Shown: positions 52,180 to 63,479 of the stretch, piece after piece | Layout: every line of letters begins with the position of its first letter | How positions within the stretch are numbered: position 1 is the stretch's first letter | Source: Sciurus carolinensis | Taxonomy: Eukaryota > Chordata > Mammalia > Rodentia > Sciuridae | DNA: 64,000 bases | Direction: 5' to 3' | Assembly (NCBI RefSeq): GCF_902686445.1 | Contig: NC_062214.1 | Coordinates: 58,687,177 to 58,751,176, forward strand | Notes under the pieces: generated by a model | What the model saw: the letters and a program-made list of their open reading frames with translations, nothing else | Told to the model about the DNA's origin: nothing | Databases searched by the model: none | Program-made: the position numbers and the translations under genes

Positions 52180-53580
52180 TATTGTACAGTTGTATTACAT
52201 ACTGTTTGCTACATTTAAGTTTCCGTAAGTGTTCCACATCTGGGACCATGGAAGAAAATGGGCTGATGGTGGAGGAAGGAAATGTTTGGCTTGAGAGGCT
52301 TGGGCTGCCCTTTGCTTTGACTTGGACCTGATGGTAATGGAATCTACCCTGCAACTTTCTCACTCAAAAGAGAGAAGAGCTTGTCTCTGCTGCAAGAGGA
52401 GAAAACTATATGTCCTTTGAGAAATTTAGGAGACGCGCCCCCCTGGAATTTGTTGGAAGCTCTTTGAGAGCCATCCTCCACTGTCCCACCCACAGCCCTG
52501 GCTCCCAGCCTCTTGTCCCCCACTCCTGTTGTCAACAGCCCCATGTAAGTCTTCTGAGGTTGGTGTTCCAACCATTGGGCCCTCTGCAAGGACTCTCTGG
52601 GATTTCAGAAGCTTGCAATGGCCCACTGGAGGTCCAGGCATTGTGTCTACAGGTTCCTTTGTTAAAGTGACTGAAATCACTAGGGTTGTAAAGGATCTAC
52701 TGAAATACTAGAAACCAGAAAGTATGTACGGGGCTCTAAATTACAAAACAGCAACTCAGAAGGCAATTCAAATGCATGTTTCAGTATTTACAAACGGAAC
52801 ATAAGGGAAATGGTCATCACACTCAACTCACTTCTTGCTGAGTTCTGTACAAATTACATGAATTACCTTTCTTGTGGCAGGTGGGTATATTGTATGTGCT
52901 TTGGGGGGAAGGAAGCTTCTCAGTGGAGGAGTGCCCATGGCCTTCTGAAGCCTTATGTGGCCCTGCAGAGTTCCCCAGGTGGGCCCGCGGGTTAGCATCT
53001 TTGCGGGACCCTCACAGAGTGAGGACTAAATGAGATAATAGAAATGAAGCTTCTTCCAAAGAACAAGAACTAACTGCACAAATACCAGCAGACTTCTTTA
53101 AGGTTCTTTAAGGACCACTTCTCCTGTCATTCTTTCCTCTTCTCCTTTTCAACATCAGAAAATGAGTCACGATTCCCTGAAACCCTCCCAACTCCTACTC
53201 CCTTTCCTCCGCCAACCCAATCCCACTTGAAATCTGCCACAAGGGCCTCAATAAAACTCAAGTAAGGCAAATGTTCTTTGTCATTTCTTGTACATTACAG
53301 AAACTTGATTTTTGCTAAGGCTCACAAATGCTATTCTGCCTCCCATGCCGTGGGTACCAGCAATTGGTAAGGGAAGATTTTAAAACCAGGATCAAGAGGG
53401 ACAAATTTGGGGATGGTGTGTCTTCACAATGTCCTGACCCAAACCCTTCTCTTTATTCTGGAAAATGTCACTGGCATATTTACTTCCCAGTTTTCCCCAT
53501 GATGGAGAAACATGAGTGAATATTTCCCTTTTCCTCCCTATCGATTGTGTTCAAAAGCAAAAGAACTTCTCTCAATTATA
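52180..53580. other. Unassigned sequence
   Basis: Nothing recognised. Overlapping frames below 90 codons at 52344-52711 show no domain. Confidence 0.4.
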
Positions 53581-53583
53581 TTC

Positions 53584-53658
53584 CAGTACCAGAAATTGAA
53601 CCCAGAGCTTCAAGCTTGCTAGACAAGGACTCTACCCCTGAGTTACATCCCTAGTCCT
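53584..53658 (-). mobile_element. ID SINE (inverted)
   Basis: CAGTACCAGAAATTGAACCCAGAGCTTCAAGCTTGCTAGACAAGGACTCTACCCCTGAGTTACATCCC. Confidence 0.85.
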
Positions 53659-53659
53659 A

Positions 53660-55340
53660 TGAAAACAAATGTAAAGAGTCATTACAGAAAATTCAGTAAT
53701 GATCATCATTAACCCAACCTTCTCCAGTTTTCTGATAATGCAGTTATTAGTAGCAGAGTTATTTCAGTGCAACACAAAACCAGACTTTACATCTCAGATT
53801 TCTCCCGAAGATGCTTGGGAGTCTAGAATCCATATCAACAATCTGTTGATATTTATTATGCAACAATTAGACAGCTTGATGAATCCAAGTTTTATTCATG
53901 AAAAAAAAAATTTTCCTTGGACCTTGAGTCAGGGAGAAAGTGATGGGAGTTCTTTGGGGAGGTGGCATGTAGCCATACTTCATCTCAACTTCTGTGGAAT
54001 TCTGAAAGAATGGACAGAAACAGATTTTATCTCCTGATCACAAAACCTGCCCCCCCCCCCCCCCCCCCCCGCTCCATTTCCGAGCACGACGTTGCTCATT
54101 CATTGAACATCTGAACCTTGGCATCCATTTCAATTTCTCTTTTACCCTCACAGCCCAAGTCACCGTGAGGCACTTCTTCTGTGAGCCACCCTTCCCCAGG
54201 CAAGCTCGACACCCCGATTCTCCTCTTCTTTGTCCTGCCCATCGCAGTAGCCTATTATTGGTCCCCACCCAGAGCCTCTGACTCCCAGCCTTACATTAAA
54301 CTCCAAAAAGATAAATCTTCTGGAGACTCAGAGCATGTCATTAAGATGCTGGGATATTTCTTCACCCCATAGTCTGTCAAGTTAAGAACATTTTCTTCTA
54401 TTATTAGTAAATTGTTTTTTGTAAAAGAACCAGGAATGGATGTTAATTTTATTAAGTTTCTTTTTTAGCATCTTCTACATTTATCATACAGAATTATTAT
54501 TGGACCTATGATGTGTCATATCATACATATAGTAATGTGTTTTCCATTTTATGCCATTTTAACTCTCTTGAGATAAACCTTTCTTTGTGATAGTAGATGG
54601 TTGTTTTATTTTGATATCTAGTTGCTAGTGTGTTGTTTGGGATTTTTCAGTTATAATTCTCAATAATTAGCCATAGCAGTTGTTTTCATTTTTACTTTTT
54701 GTTTTTATAATCTTTAACTGATACATAAACACCTAAACAATTGTATGTATTAATGGGGCATCTTGTGATGTTTCAAGCAGTGATTTTTAAGAGTGAGCAG
54801 GATAGCTCTTAGTTTCCACAGTAGCCTGAAGTGTAGTTGAGGGAGAGAACTGGCCTGGAAGGTCAAGTAGGAGAGTGGGAAGGGAGGGGAAGAAGTAACT
54901 GAATGAGTTCCCCTCTCCACCTCAACCAAAGAGGCTTCATTTTTTAAAGTCTCTTTTATCCAAGGGGGTTCCATGTGTGGGTTTTAGTACTGACATTATT
55001 TGAATAAAATGTATTGAGTGGCTTTCCATTTTCATATGTGCCAAATACTATAAAGGCGAGGGAAACAATCTTTTTAAAAACCATTTTAACTCAGAGCCCT
55101 CTATGGGTGGGAAGGCGCACGCACTAAGAGGGTCCATAACTTTTGAATATGTTTTCCTTAGTTGAAATTTCTATTTAGATCATTGGAGGTTCACAGGTAG
55201 TTTTAAGAAACAATAGAAAATTGCCCTGTACATTTTACCCAATTTTTTCCCAAAGGTAACACTTTGCAACACTGTAGTACATTCACATTGATACAATCCA
55301 TTGGTCTTATATTTCCCTAGTTGTTTTACTGGAACTCGTT

Positions 55341-55342
<2 letters not shown>
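53660..55342. other. Unassigned sequence with a poly(C) tract
   Basis: A C21 run lies at 54050-54070, G-rich on the minus strand. No gene is recognised. The 112-codon frame at 53699-54037 has no domain. Confidence 0.4.

Positions 55343-55381
<39 letters not shown>
55343..55381. repeat. (TG)n microsatellite
   Basis: About 19 uninterrupted TG units. Confidence 0.95.
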
Positions 55382-55383
<2 letters not shown>

Positions 55384-55559
55384 GTTATCTACAATTCCAT
55401 CACCTCTGCAAGTTTGAGTATTCACCACCACAGTCAAGATGCCCAATAGTTCAAGTTCAAACATCACAAAGATCACCTTGTCCTTTTATGATCCTGTTTA
55501 CTTCTCTCCCAACATCCCACCCTGTTTCTAACACCTGGAAAACATTAAATGTTCTCCAT

Positions 55560-55757
55560 TTCTAAAACTTTGACATTTTGAAAATCATATAAATAGGATT
55601 ATACAGTATTTAATGTTTAAGGATAACATTTTTTTCACTTAGCATAATTTCCTGAATATTCATTCAAGCTGTTACATATATCAATACTTTCTACTGCTGA
55701 ACAGTTTTCCATAATATGAATGTAACACAGTTTGTATTCATTTGTTGTAGGAAATTT
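55560..55757 (-). mobile_element. Old L1 (inverted), 3' segment
   Basis: ATAACATTTTTTTCACTTAGCATAATTTCCTG, TTCTACTGCTGAACAGTTTTCCATAATATGAATG and ACAGTTTGTATTCATTTG are the antisense 3' end of an old L1. Confidence 0.8.
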
Positions 55758-55854
55758 GGTTAGCCTATAGTCCCACTGATATAGAGGCTGGGGCAGAAGA
55801 GTTGCTGAGCCCAAGAACCTGAGATTAGTGTGAGCAACATGGTGAGACCCCACT
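55758..55854 (+). mobile_element. 7SL-derived SINE fragment in the old L1
   Basis: TAGCCTATAGTCCCACTGATATAGAGGCTGGGGCAGAAGAGTTGCTGAGCCC and GTGTGAGCAACATGGTGAGACCCC, followed by the purine tract as its expanded tail. Confidence 0.7.
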
Positions 55855-55913
55855 GGAAGGAAGGAAGGAAGGAAGGAAGGAAGGAAGGAAGGAAGGAAGG
55901 AAGGAAGGAAGGA

Positions 55914-55977
<64 letters not shown>

Positions 55978-56086
55978 AAAGAAAGAGAGAGAGAGAGAAG
56001 GAGGAGGAGGAGGAGGAGGAGGAGAGGGAGGGAGGGAGGGAGGGAAGGAAGGAAGGAAGGAGGAAGGAAGGAAGGAAGGAAGGAAA
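55855..56086. repeat. 232-bp compound polypurine microsatellite
   Basis: Uninterrupted purines: (GGAA)n, (GAAA)n, (GA)n, (GGA)n, (GGGA)n and (GGAA)n blocks. It produces long low-complexity frames on both strands (Lys/Arg/Glu-rich or Ser/Leu/Phe-rich) that are not genes. Confidence 0.95.
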
Positions 56087-56538
56087 CAAAGAACTGTCCA
56101 AATTGTTTTCCAGAGTGATGATACCTTTTTACATTCCCACCAGCAAATGTATGAGTGAGTCCGTTTGTTTCCTTAGCAGCATTTGTTGTTATCAATTTTT
56201 AATTTTTGTTATTCTGGTAGGTACGTAGTGATATCTCATTGTGGTTTTAATTCTCATTTTTCTGGTGGTTGAACATCTTTTCATATGCTGACTTACCATC
56301 TTACAACTTTTTCAATACAATATCTGTTCATATCATATGCCCTTTTTCTAATTGGATGGTTTGGTTTTTGTTGCATTTACAATTGAGTTTTGAGAGTTCT
56401 TTATACATTTTCGATAGCAGACCTTTTTTGGATATAAGGTTTGCAAATATTTTTCCTAGTACATAACTTGTTTCCTCATCCTTTCCACATAGACTAACAC
56501 AGACCCCAAATTTTAATTTTTGATGAAATACTGTTTAT
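56087..56538 (-). mobile_element. Old L1 (inverted), segment 2
   Basis: CAAATTGTTTTCCAGAGTGATGATACC, CATTCCCACCAGCAAATGTATGAG and TTTGAGAGTTCTTTATACATTTTCGATAGCAGACC are antisense L1 ORF2. It is interrupted by a sense L1 at about 56539. Confidence 0.85.
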
Positions 56539-57440
56539 CCAAATAAATCACTCAACAAATGGGCAAAGGAATTGAACAGACGCTTCACAGAAGAAGAAAT
56601 ACAAATGGTCAACGAATACATGAAAAAATGTTCAACTTCTCTAGCAGTTACAGAAATGCAAATGAAAACTAGACTGAGATTCCATCTCACTCCAGTCAGA
56701 ATAATAAGTATCAAAAATACAATTAGCAATAAATGCTGGGGAGAATGTGTGTGTGGGGGGTACACTCATACATTGCTGGTGTAACTGCAAATTTGTACAA
56801 CGACTCTGGAAAGCAGTGTGGAGATTCCTCAGAAAACTAGGAATGGAACCACCATTTGACCAAGTTATCCCACTCCTCTGTATATACCCAAAAGACTTAA
56901 AATCAGTATACTACAGTGACTCAGCCACATTAATGTTTATAGCAGCTCAATTCACAATAACTAAGCTATGGAACCAACCTAGGTGCACTTCAACTGCTGA
57001 ATGGAAAAAGAAAATGTGGTACATATACACAATGGAATATTAGTCATAAAAAAGAATGACTTTATGACTTTTGCTGATAAATGGATGGATCTGGAGATTA
57101 TCATGCTAAGTGAAATAAGCCAATCCCTAAAAACCAAAGATTGAATATTTCTCTGATATGTGGATGGTAACACACAAAAAGGAGTGGAGAGGAAGAATAG
57201 AAGTTCACTGGATTAGACGAAGGGGAATAAAGGGAAGGGAGGGTTGTGAATAGGAAAGACAGTAGAATGAATCAGGAATAATTTTCCTATGTTCATATAT
57301 GCATATACCACCAGTGAAACTCCACATCATGAACAACCACAAGAATGGGATCCTAATTAGATTAAGTTATATTCAAAGCATGTATAATATGTCAAAATAC
57401 TATCATGTATATGTAACAAGAACAAAATTTTTAAAAAGAA
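56539..57440 (+). mobile_element. Younger L1 3' end (ORF2 C-terminus and 3' UTR), sense
   Basis: The 5'-truncated element carries ORF2 frames that are homologous to the C-terminal 200 residues of the intact ORF2 at 17242. TLIHCW and [15 protein letters not shown] are shared, but the frame is broken at several points. The 3' UTR includes AGTGAAACTCCACATCATGAACAACCAC and GTCAAAATACTATCATGTATATGTAAC. Flanks GAAATACTGTTTATC and GAAATCCAGTCTATC look like a diverged target duplication. Confidence 0.85.
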
Positions 57441-57504
57441 AGAAGAAATTAAGCCAAAAGATGATTGTATTAAAATATTTTCAGAATGTGGGAAAACAAA
57501 CATG

Positions 57505-59060
57505 TAATCTAATAAAAAAAAAAAAAAGAAAGAAAGAGAAAGAAAAGAAATCCAGTCTATCATGTTTCCATGCATGGATCATGTTTTTGGTGTAAAGTCA
57601 AAGAATTCTTTGCCCAATCCTAAATTCTGAAAATTTTTTGCCTAGTTTTTCTAAAAAGCTTGTAGTTTTGTGTTTACATTTAAGCCCATGATCAATGCTG
57701 ATTGATTTTTTTTTTTTTTTTAATAAAAGATGTGTAAGGTGTGAGATTTAGGTCAAAGTGTGTCATTTTGTATCTTTTTTTTTTTTTTTTTTTTTTTTTT
57801 GGTTGTTTCAGTACTGCTTGCTGAAAAGGCTGTCCTTCCTGCCTTGAAATGATTTGTAGCTCTGTTATAAAACAGTTGGGAGTGCAGTGCACCAATAAAA
57901 AAAAAAATATGGGACAGTTGTGCATGTTTGTGGGCTGATTTCTGGGTTCCCTATTCTGAACTGTTGATCTGTGTCTGCCCCTCAGCCAGCATGGTGCACC
58001 ATTTTCTACGGCAGCTGCGTGTCTTAAAATCAGATAGACTGATTTCTCCTACTTCATTCTTCTTTTTCAAAATGATTTTTCATTCTTCTAGTTTCTTAGC
58101 CTCTCCATACAAATTCAAGAATAAGTTCGTCTATGCCCTTGTCCTGTTTCTGATCTCAGGGGGAAGGAAGCTTTTCACCCTTAAACATGATCTTAGCTCT
58201 AGGATCTTGTGGATGCTCTTTATCAAGTCATGCTAAGTCCCCTATGCTCCTACGTTGCTGAGAGTTTTGATCACAAACAGGTGTTGGTATGTTGAGGACT
58301 TTTATGTCTAAGTTCATGAAGATATTGGTCTATAACTTCTGTCTCTCTTCACTGTTTTTGTGTGCTTTTGTATCAAGTTCAAAGTATTCATTCCTCTTCC
58401 ATTTTCTGGAAGAAATTGTGTATTATCACCAGTGATAATTTTTCTTTAAACATTTGGGAGAATTGTCCAACAAAAACAACGTGGGCCCGAATATTTCTTT
58501 TGGGGGGAGCTTTTAAATTGTTAATTGTTTCTGTAGTGGTTATAGGACTTGTTTGATAGTCTGTTTTGTCTCGACTGAGTTTTCATAGTTTGTGGGTTTT
58601 GAAGAATTGATCCATTTCTAAAGTCTGATGTATCATTGCAAAGTTGCTTATAATTATGCCTTTATTACCTTTGTAATGAAAGAGCTATCAGATATCCCCT
58701 ATCTCATTCTTGATATTGGTAATTGTCTTCTATTTATCAATTTTATCAATTTTTTTCAATTTACCAAATTTAATGCTTTTTAAGAACCAGCTGTTTTAGT
58801 TTCATCAAATTTCCCTGTTGTGCTCCCATTTTCCATTCATTGGTTTCTGTTCTTTATTTTTTTCCTTCTTTTTTCTTGTTTTTGGTTTACATTGTGCTTC
58901 TTTTTCCTGTCCCTTGAAGTAGGAATCTAAGTTTTTGATCTGAGACCTTCCTCACTTCTAATGTAAGTATTCAGTGCTATTAATTTCCCTCTCAGCACTA
59001 CTTTTACTGCATCCCATATACTCTGATGTGTTGTATTTCTGTTTTATTCAGTTCTATGTA
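57505..59060 (-). mobile_element. Old L1 (inverted), segment 3
   Basis: ATGCATGGATCATGTTTTTGGTGTAAAG, TGATTTCTGGGTTCCCTATTCTGAACTGTTGATCTGTG and AGAACCAGCTGTTTTAGTTTCATC are antisense ORF2 of an old L1. A-rich and T-rich runs (57518-57550, 57708-57721, about 57775-57800) interrupt it. Near 57875-57907 a fragment (GAGTGCAGTGCACCAATAAAAAAA) resembles a different L1 3' tail. Confidence 0.8.
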
Positions 59061-59134
59061 CTTTTTTTTCGTATTTTTTGCACTAGGGAATGAACTCAGG
59101 AGCACTTTACCCCTGAGCTTTATCCCAGCTCCTT
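59061..59134 (-). mobile_element. ID SINE (inverted) in the old L1
   Basis: CACTAGGGAATGAACTCAGGAGCACTTTACCCCTGAGCTTTATCCCAGC. Confidence 0.75.
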
Positions 59135-59620
59135 TTTCAGTTTGATTCCTTTATGGTTAAAGAATACACTCTACATTGTTCCAATTTTTTAAAAATACAA
59201 TAAAATTGTTTTATGGCTCAGGGTACAATCCATCTTGGTGAATGTTTCTTGAGCGCTTGGAGGAAAAGGATGAGTATACTCTGTTATTGGATGGAGTCAA
59301 TGGGAACCTGTGGGTTGATGGTACAGCTCAGGTCTCCAGTATCCTTGCTGATTTTCTGTCTAGCAGTTCTATCAGTTGCTGAGTTATTGAAGTCCTTGAC
59401 TATAATTGTGGATTTATCTGTTTGTTCTTTCAACTTTATAGCTTTTATTTTATAAATTTCAAGCCTGTTATCTGGGCATACACATTCAGACACTAAGTTT
59501 TATTGGCAGGTTGATTCTTTTATCATTAATTTTTTTTAAAACACCTTTTATTGTCATTGAGCTACTCATGCTTTTTAAGTATCTTTGAGGTAGTTTTGTT
59601 CACCTGTATTCTCCCAGGAA
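59135..59620 (-). mobile_element. Old L1 (inverted), segment 4
   Basis: TTCCTTTATGGTTAAAGAATACACTC, TTGAAGTCCTTGACTATAATTGTGGATTTATCTG and GGCAGGTTGATTCTTTTATCATTAA continue antisense ORF2 toward its 5' side. Confidence 0.8.
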
Positions 59621-59689
59621 ATCTGCAATTTCATTGAGTTTCACAAACGTTATCCTCTTATATACTGTGTGTGCATGCATATGGTGATT

Positions 59690-59930
59690 TAATATGTGTA
59701 TGATATAAGCAATTATCTATAAGCAGCATGCATTAGTATTGTTTGTAAGATATGATAACATACATAAATGTGATTGTACTTGCATCAATTTGTGAATTTT
59801 TTTTTTATTCAACATCGGGTTTTTGAGATGCATCCATGTTAACACATGAAGAATGGTATGTTGTTTTTCCCTGCTGTGTAGGAATTCTTGTGTAAATAAA
59901 TGTTAACAGTTTATCAACTCTTATGCCTGG
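59690..59930 (-). mobile_element. L1-like 3' fragment (inverted)
   Basis: TTGAGATGCATCCATGTTAACACATGAAGAATGG and GTGTAAATAAATGTTAACAGTTTATCAAC recall an antisense old L1 end, separate from the preceding copy. Confidence 0.45.
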
Positions 59931-61540
59931 TTTATCCTGTGGTGAGTTTTTGTCATGTGATCAGGGTTGGGCTGCTTGCTACCTCTGTTGAAATGTACTC
60001 ACCCAGCAAGGCCAGTTGGGAATGTTACCTCCCAAATTTACCTTTCCCTCTGTGACTCTGCCATAGCGTTGAAATTTGAAACGCTGTGGCATTCTTTACA
60101 GCTTGTGTGTTTTGGGCACCATTGAGCCAGAGTTGTGCTATGTGTAAGGGTAAGAACTTTGATTTATTCTCCTCTTTGTCCTATTTCCTTCTGGAGCCAC
60201 TCGGCTCCCAGCAGGGTGCCTTGAATTGCTGAATGTGTATTTGATACACTCTTAAATTAACATATTAATGAGCAAAGCCTGTGACCTTTGAACAACTCCC
60301 AGATGACATCACCACTCCTCTTGAGAGTGGAAAACAGTTCCACAGGACACACTACCTACTTTTTGGAGAAATTTTCTGGAGCCAGGCCCAAGAATCCTCC
60401 AGTTTTGTCGTAGCTACACCCAAAGCTTCCATGGATGCCTGGAAGGGGACTGGAGGATGGAGACCACCTGCTCTGCCACTGCCAACCAGCTGGGATCAGA
60501 ACCATTATGGGACAAGAATTCCAGAGGTGGCAAGTGAGAGGTCCAGAGCTCCTACCCCTGCAGTCAGGGAGCTACCAAGGATGGCGTTCACAATAAAGAT
60601 GGCCCCACTCACAAGAGGGTTAGTTTTGGAAGGTCCTTGCAGAGTCTTTATTCCCTTACATGCATTAACAAGAGTATTTTCTTACTTTTCCCTCTTTGGG
60701 GCTATAGGTAGCAAACTATATACAGCTTTACATCTTCGACAATTGTTTATTAACCATTGTTCCATACTCTGTTTTCCTTTCTTCTTGTTTCTGCTAAGGA
60801 GGGGAGTGGGATCTGCCTGGCAGTGATTGTAAGTGGGGCTGTTTATTCTGTGATGCACCCCATCCTCTTCCCTGGAGCTCATTCCCACCTCCACAGAACG
60901 ACTCCTTCACTGTTGGCCTCTCAGGCTGGGTCTTGGTCCCTACAGTTTCTCTCTGGTATCTCTGAACATGCCCAGTGCCCCATATACCAATATGGTCATG
61001 ACTTTGTCTGATCTGCACTGCTGATGTGTAAGTGGACTTTCTATATCAAACACAGTCTACACTGTGGCATTTCCAGCGGTGGAGGGGTACTTTGGGGGCA
61101 AGGGGCTTGCTTCATGGGCACACTGCAATAGAGATTGCTGAGTGGCTGCAGCTTCTTGGGGTAGAAAGAGCAACAAGGGCCAGAGGGTTTCTGCTGGTCC
61201 TGTAGCCCCCACAATGCCATTCTTGCCTCCTGCAGCCTGTCTCTGCCAAACCCAGCACTCCTGTTCTTTAGTGTATCAAAGACCTAAACAGTGGCTCCCT
61301 GGTGACCTTGATCCTGGCTGGTCCCCTTGGGATGATAAGCTTCCACACCTAGCTCCTCCCTTGGGAGACAAAACTGACAAAGTCATCTCCTGCCACAACT
61401 CCACCTGACCAAGGGTTGAGTCTTTTGGGAACTTGACTGAAAATAGAAGACATGGTTGAATTTACCCAACACTGACTTTATAAACTACTGGTTGCAGGGT
61501 GGCAGACACTACTTCTGAATTTATGTTCCATTCATTCTGA
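59931..61540. other. Unassigned sequence with one 181-codon frame
   Basis: The plus frame at 60281-60826 is open for 181 codons but shows no domain. The minus strand near 60635 reads AATAAAGACTCTGCAAGG, which is a polyadenylation-signal-like sequence of the sort found in LTRs, so an inverted ERV LTR cannot be excluded. Confidence 0.35.
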
Positions 61541-61544
61541 AGTC

Positions 61545-61660
61545 ACTGGATAAATATGGACCGAGAATCCACTGAGTGCCAGCCACAGTTCTAGGTCTGG
61601 AGATGAAGCCTTGTGCTCAGGGAACTTAAGAGTCTGAGAGAGAAGACAGCCAATTAAACC
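61545..61660 (+). mobile_element. L2 LINE 3' fragment
   Basis: CCACTGAGTGCCAGCCACAGTTCTAGGTCTGGAGATGAAGCC and CAGGGAACTTAAGAGTCTGAGAGAGAAGACAGCCAAT. Confidence 0.65.
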
Positions 61661-61968
61661 CTCCTCCACCAAGTAAAATTTTTATATGTGGGTACTATAG
61701 TCAATGCCCTCCACCAGGGCCACCTGTAGTTAAACAAGTGAAGCTTCTTGCTTATCACAATCTGGGAGATCACACACTAGGAAGGACATGGGGTATCTCA
61801 GTCAAAGAGTATTTGAAAGACAGTATAGTAGGAGTTGGGTGAGTGGTTTGCTGGGTGATTGTAGAGAGTGCCCAAAGAAGAGGGTGTTGGCTCTGGATTG
61901 GTGTTATCAGAAAGCAGGAATAAATTCAATATAGGATATCTCAATAAATCTTATCTAAAAGAAGGACT

Positions 61969-62095
61969 GTTTGGTCAAGTGCAGTGGTGAACACCTATGA
62001 TCCCAGCTACTTGGGAGGCTGAAACAGGAGGGTTGCGAGTTTGAGACCAGTCTGGGGAATTTAGTCAGATTTTGTTTCTAAACAAAACAAAACAG
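61969..62095 (+). mobile_element. 7SL-derived SINE monomer (B1/FLAM-like)
   Basis: CAAGTGCAGTGGTGAACACCTATGATCCCAGCTACTTGGGAGGCTGAAACAGGAGG and an AAACAAAACAAAACAG tail. TAAAAGAAGGAC at 61956-61967 and TAAAAGAAAGAC at 62096-62107 form an 11/12 target duplication. Confidence 0.9.
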
Positions 62096-62107
62096 TAAAA
62101 GAAAGAC

Positions 62108-62430
62108 AGACTAGAGTGAAGTTAAAGCAGAAATATCCATCAAAAGAGGAAGATGTTTGCTATGTTCAGCCTGGACAGTATGCATTCTTTATCTGTGTTC
62201 CAACATGACATAAGAGTGGTCTTGTTTCTGTCTTGACCCTTCATGATCACAGACTGGCATTGTCTGATGTTGATGTTCTGTGAACTTGTTCATGTTCCAT
62301 GGGAAAGTGCCACGGCCTACCTGCACGGGCAGGGCCAGGGCCAGCACCTGGATGTCAGGCATGCTCTCCATCCACCTCTGTGTGTGTGCATGTTTGTGTG
62401 TGCTTCTTGACTTATGATAGACTTATGATA
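62108..62430. other. Unassigned sequence with a GT run
   Basis: A TGTGTGTGTGCATGTTTGTGTGTG run lies at about 62379-62402. Nothing else. Confidence 0.4.
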
Positions 62431-62439
62431 GGGTTACTT

Positions 62440-62528
62440 TTTTTTTTTTTTTGTGGTGCTGGGGATCGAACTCAGGGACTTGTGCTTGCAGTGCAAGCAC
62501 TCTACCGACGGAGCTATCTCCCCAGTCC
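62440..62528 (-). mobile_element. Young ID SINE
   Basis: The minus-strand sequence begins CTGGGGAGATAGCTCCGTCGGTAGAG and has the B box GAGTTCGATCCCC. GGGTTACTT at 62431-62439 and 62529-62537 is an exact 9-bp target duplication. Confidence 0.92.
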
Positions 62529-62704
62529 GGGTTACTTCTTGATAAGCCCATTTTAAGTGGAAAATATCCTCAGTCAAAATGCATTTAACATGCCTAATCT
62601 GCTGCACATCCTATTTAGCCCAGCCTACCGTATATGTGCTCAGAACACTTATATTAGCTTATAGTTGGGAAAGTCCTCTAAAACAAACCCTATTTGATTT
62701 TATT

Positions 62705-62925
62705 TTTCAGATGTTTTTATTTTAAATAGAAGTGCATTGTAGTTATGCATGATAGTGCATTATAGTTATATATAATACTGGGATTCAGTTTGGCATATTC
62801 ATAAATGCGTATAACATAGTTGACTCCATTTCAATCATCAGTTCTTCCTCTTTCTCTCCTCCCCCCTCCTCCATCCCCTTCCTCTATTGTATTGGTATTC
62901 CTTCTACTTATTTATTTTTAATTGG
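62705..62925 (-). mobile_element. Rodent L1 3' UTR fragment (inverted), copy 1
   Basis: TGGCATATTCATAAATGCGTATAACATAGTTGACTCC, CAGTTCTTCCTCTTTCTCTCC and a C-rich run. Homologous to copy 2 next to it. Confidence 0.6.
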
Positions 62926-63100
62926 TCATACACATAGGTCTACGTATGTATATGTATATAATTGGAGTGCCCTGTGATATATTCATACATGCACACAACA
63001 AAATTTGATCAACTTCACCCCCAGTTCTTCCCCTTTTGCTCTCCTTCTACCTCCCTCTGACTCTAGCAATCTCCCTTCTATTATCATGAGATCACAAATC
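62926..63100 (-). mobile_element. Rodent L1 3' UTR fragment (inverted), copy 2
   Basis: GTGATATATTCATACATGCACACAACAAAATTTGATCAACTTCACCC and CCCAGTTCTTCCCCTTTTGCTCTCC align with copy 1 in the same order. Confidence 0.6.
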
Positions 63101-63475
63101 CTAGTTTATAAGAAAGTATCAATTTCTTGTAGTGCATTTAATACTACACTAAAAGTGAGAAACAATGGTTGTATGGATAGGCTTTCATTCCATCATAAAG
63201 TCAAGAAATCCTTAGTCAAACCATCAAAATAGCATTGGCATGGGGTTACTTTAGAGTGGTTAGGAAGCCCTGTGTGTTGCAGTGATGTCTGAGCAGAAAG
63301 CTGAAGGAAGCAAAGGAGGGCACCTCACAGCCATGGGAGTGGGGGTGGGGAGGTGGGGGGGCAGTCTGGGCAGAGCCAGTGAGCCCTGAGGGAGAATGGA
63401 CTGGCTGGTGTGAAGCTTAGCATAGGGTCAATGGGCAAAATGAGCAAAGTACTCAGGGACAAGGAGGTGGGAGAT
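63101..63475. other. Unassigned sequence
   Basis: A G-rich stretch is present near 63337-63361. Nothing else. Confidence 0.4.
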
Positions 63476-63479
63476 GACA

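Noticed and set aside
55635..56228. Long Lys/Arg/Glu-rich and Ser/Leu/Phe-rich ORFs
   Set aside because: They translate the polypurine microsatellite.
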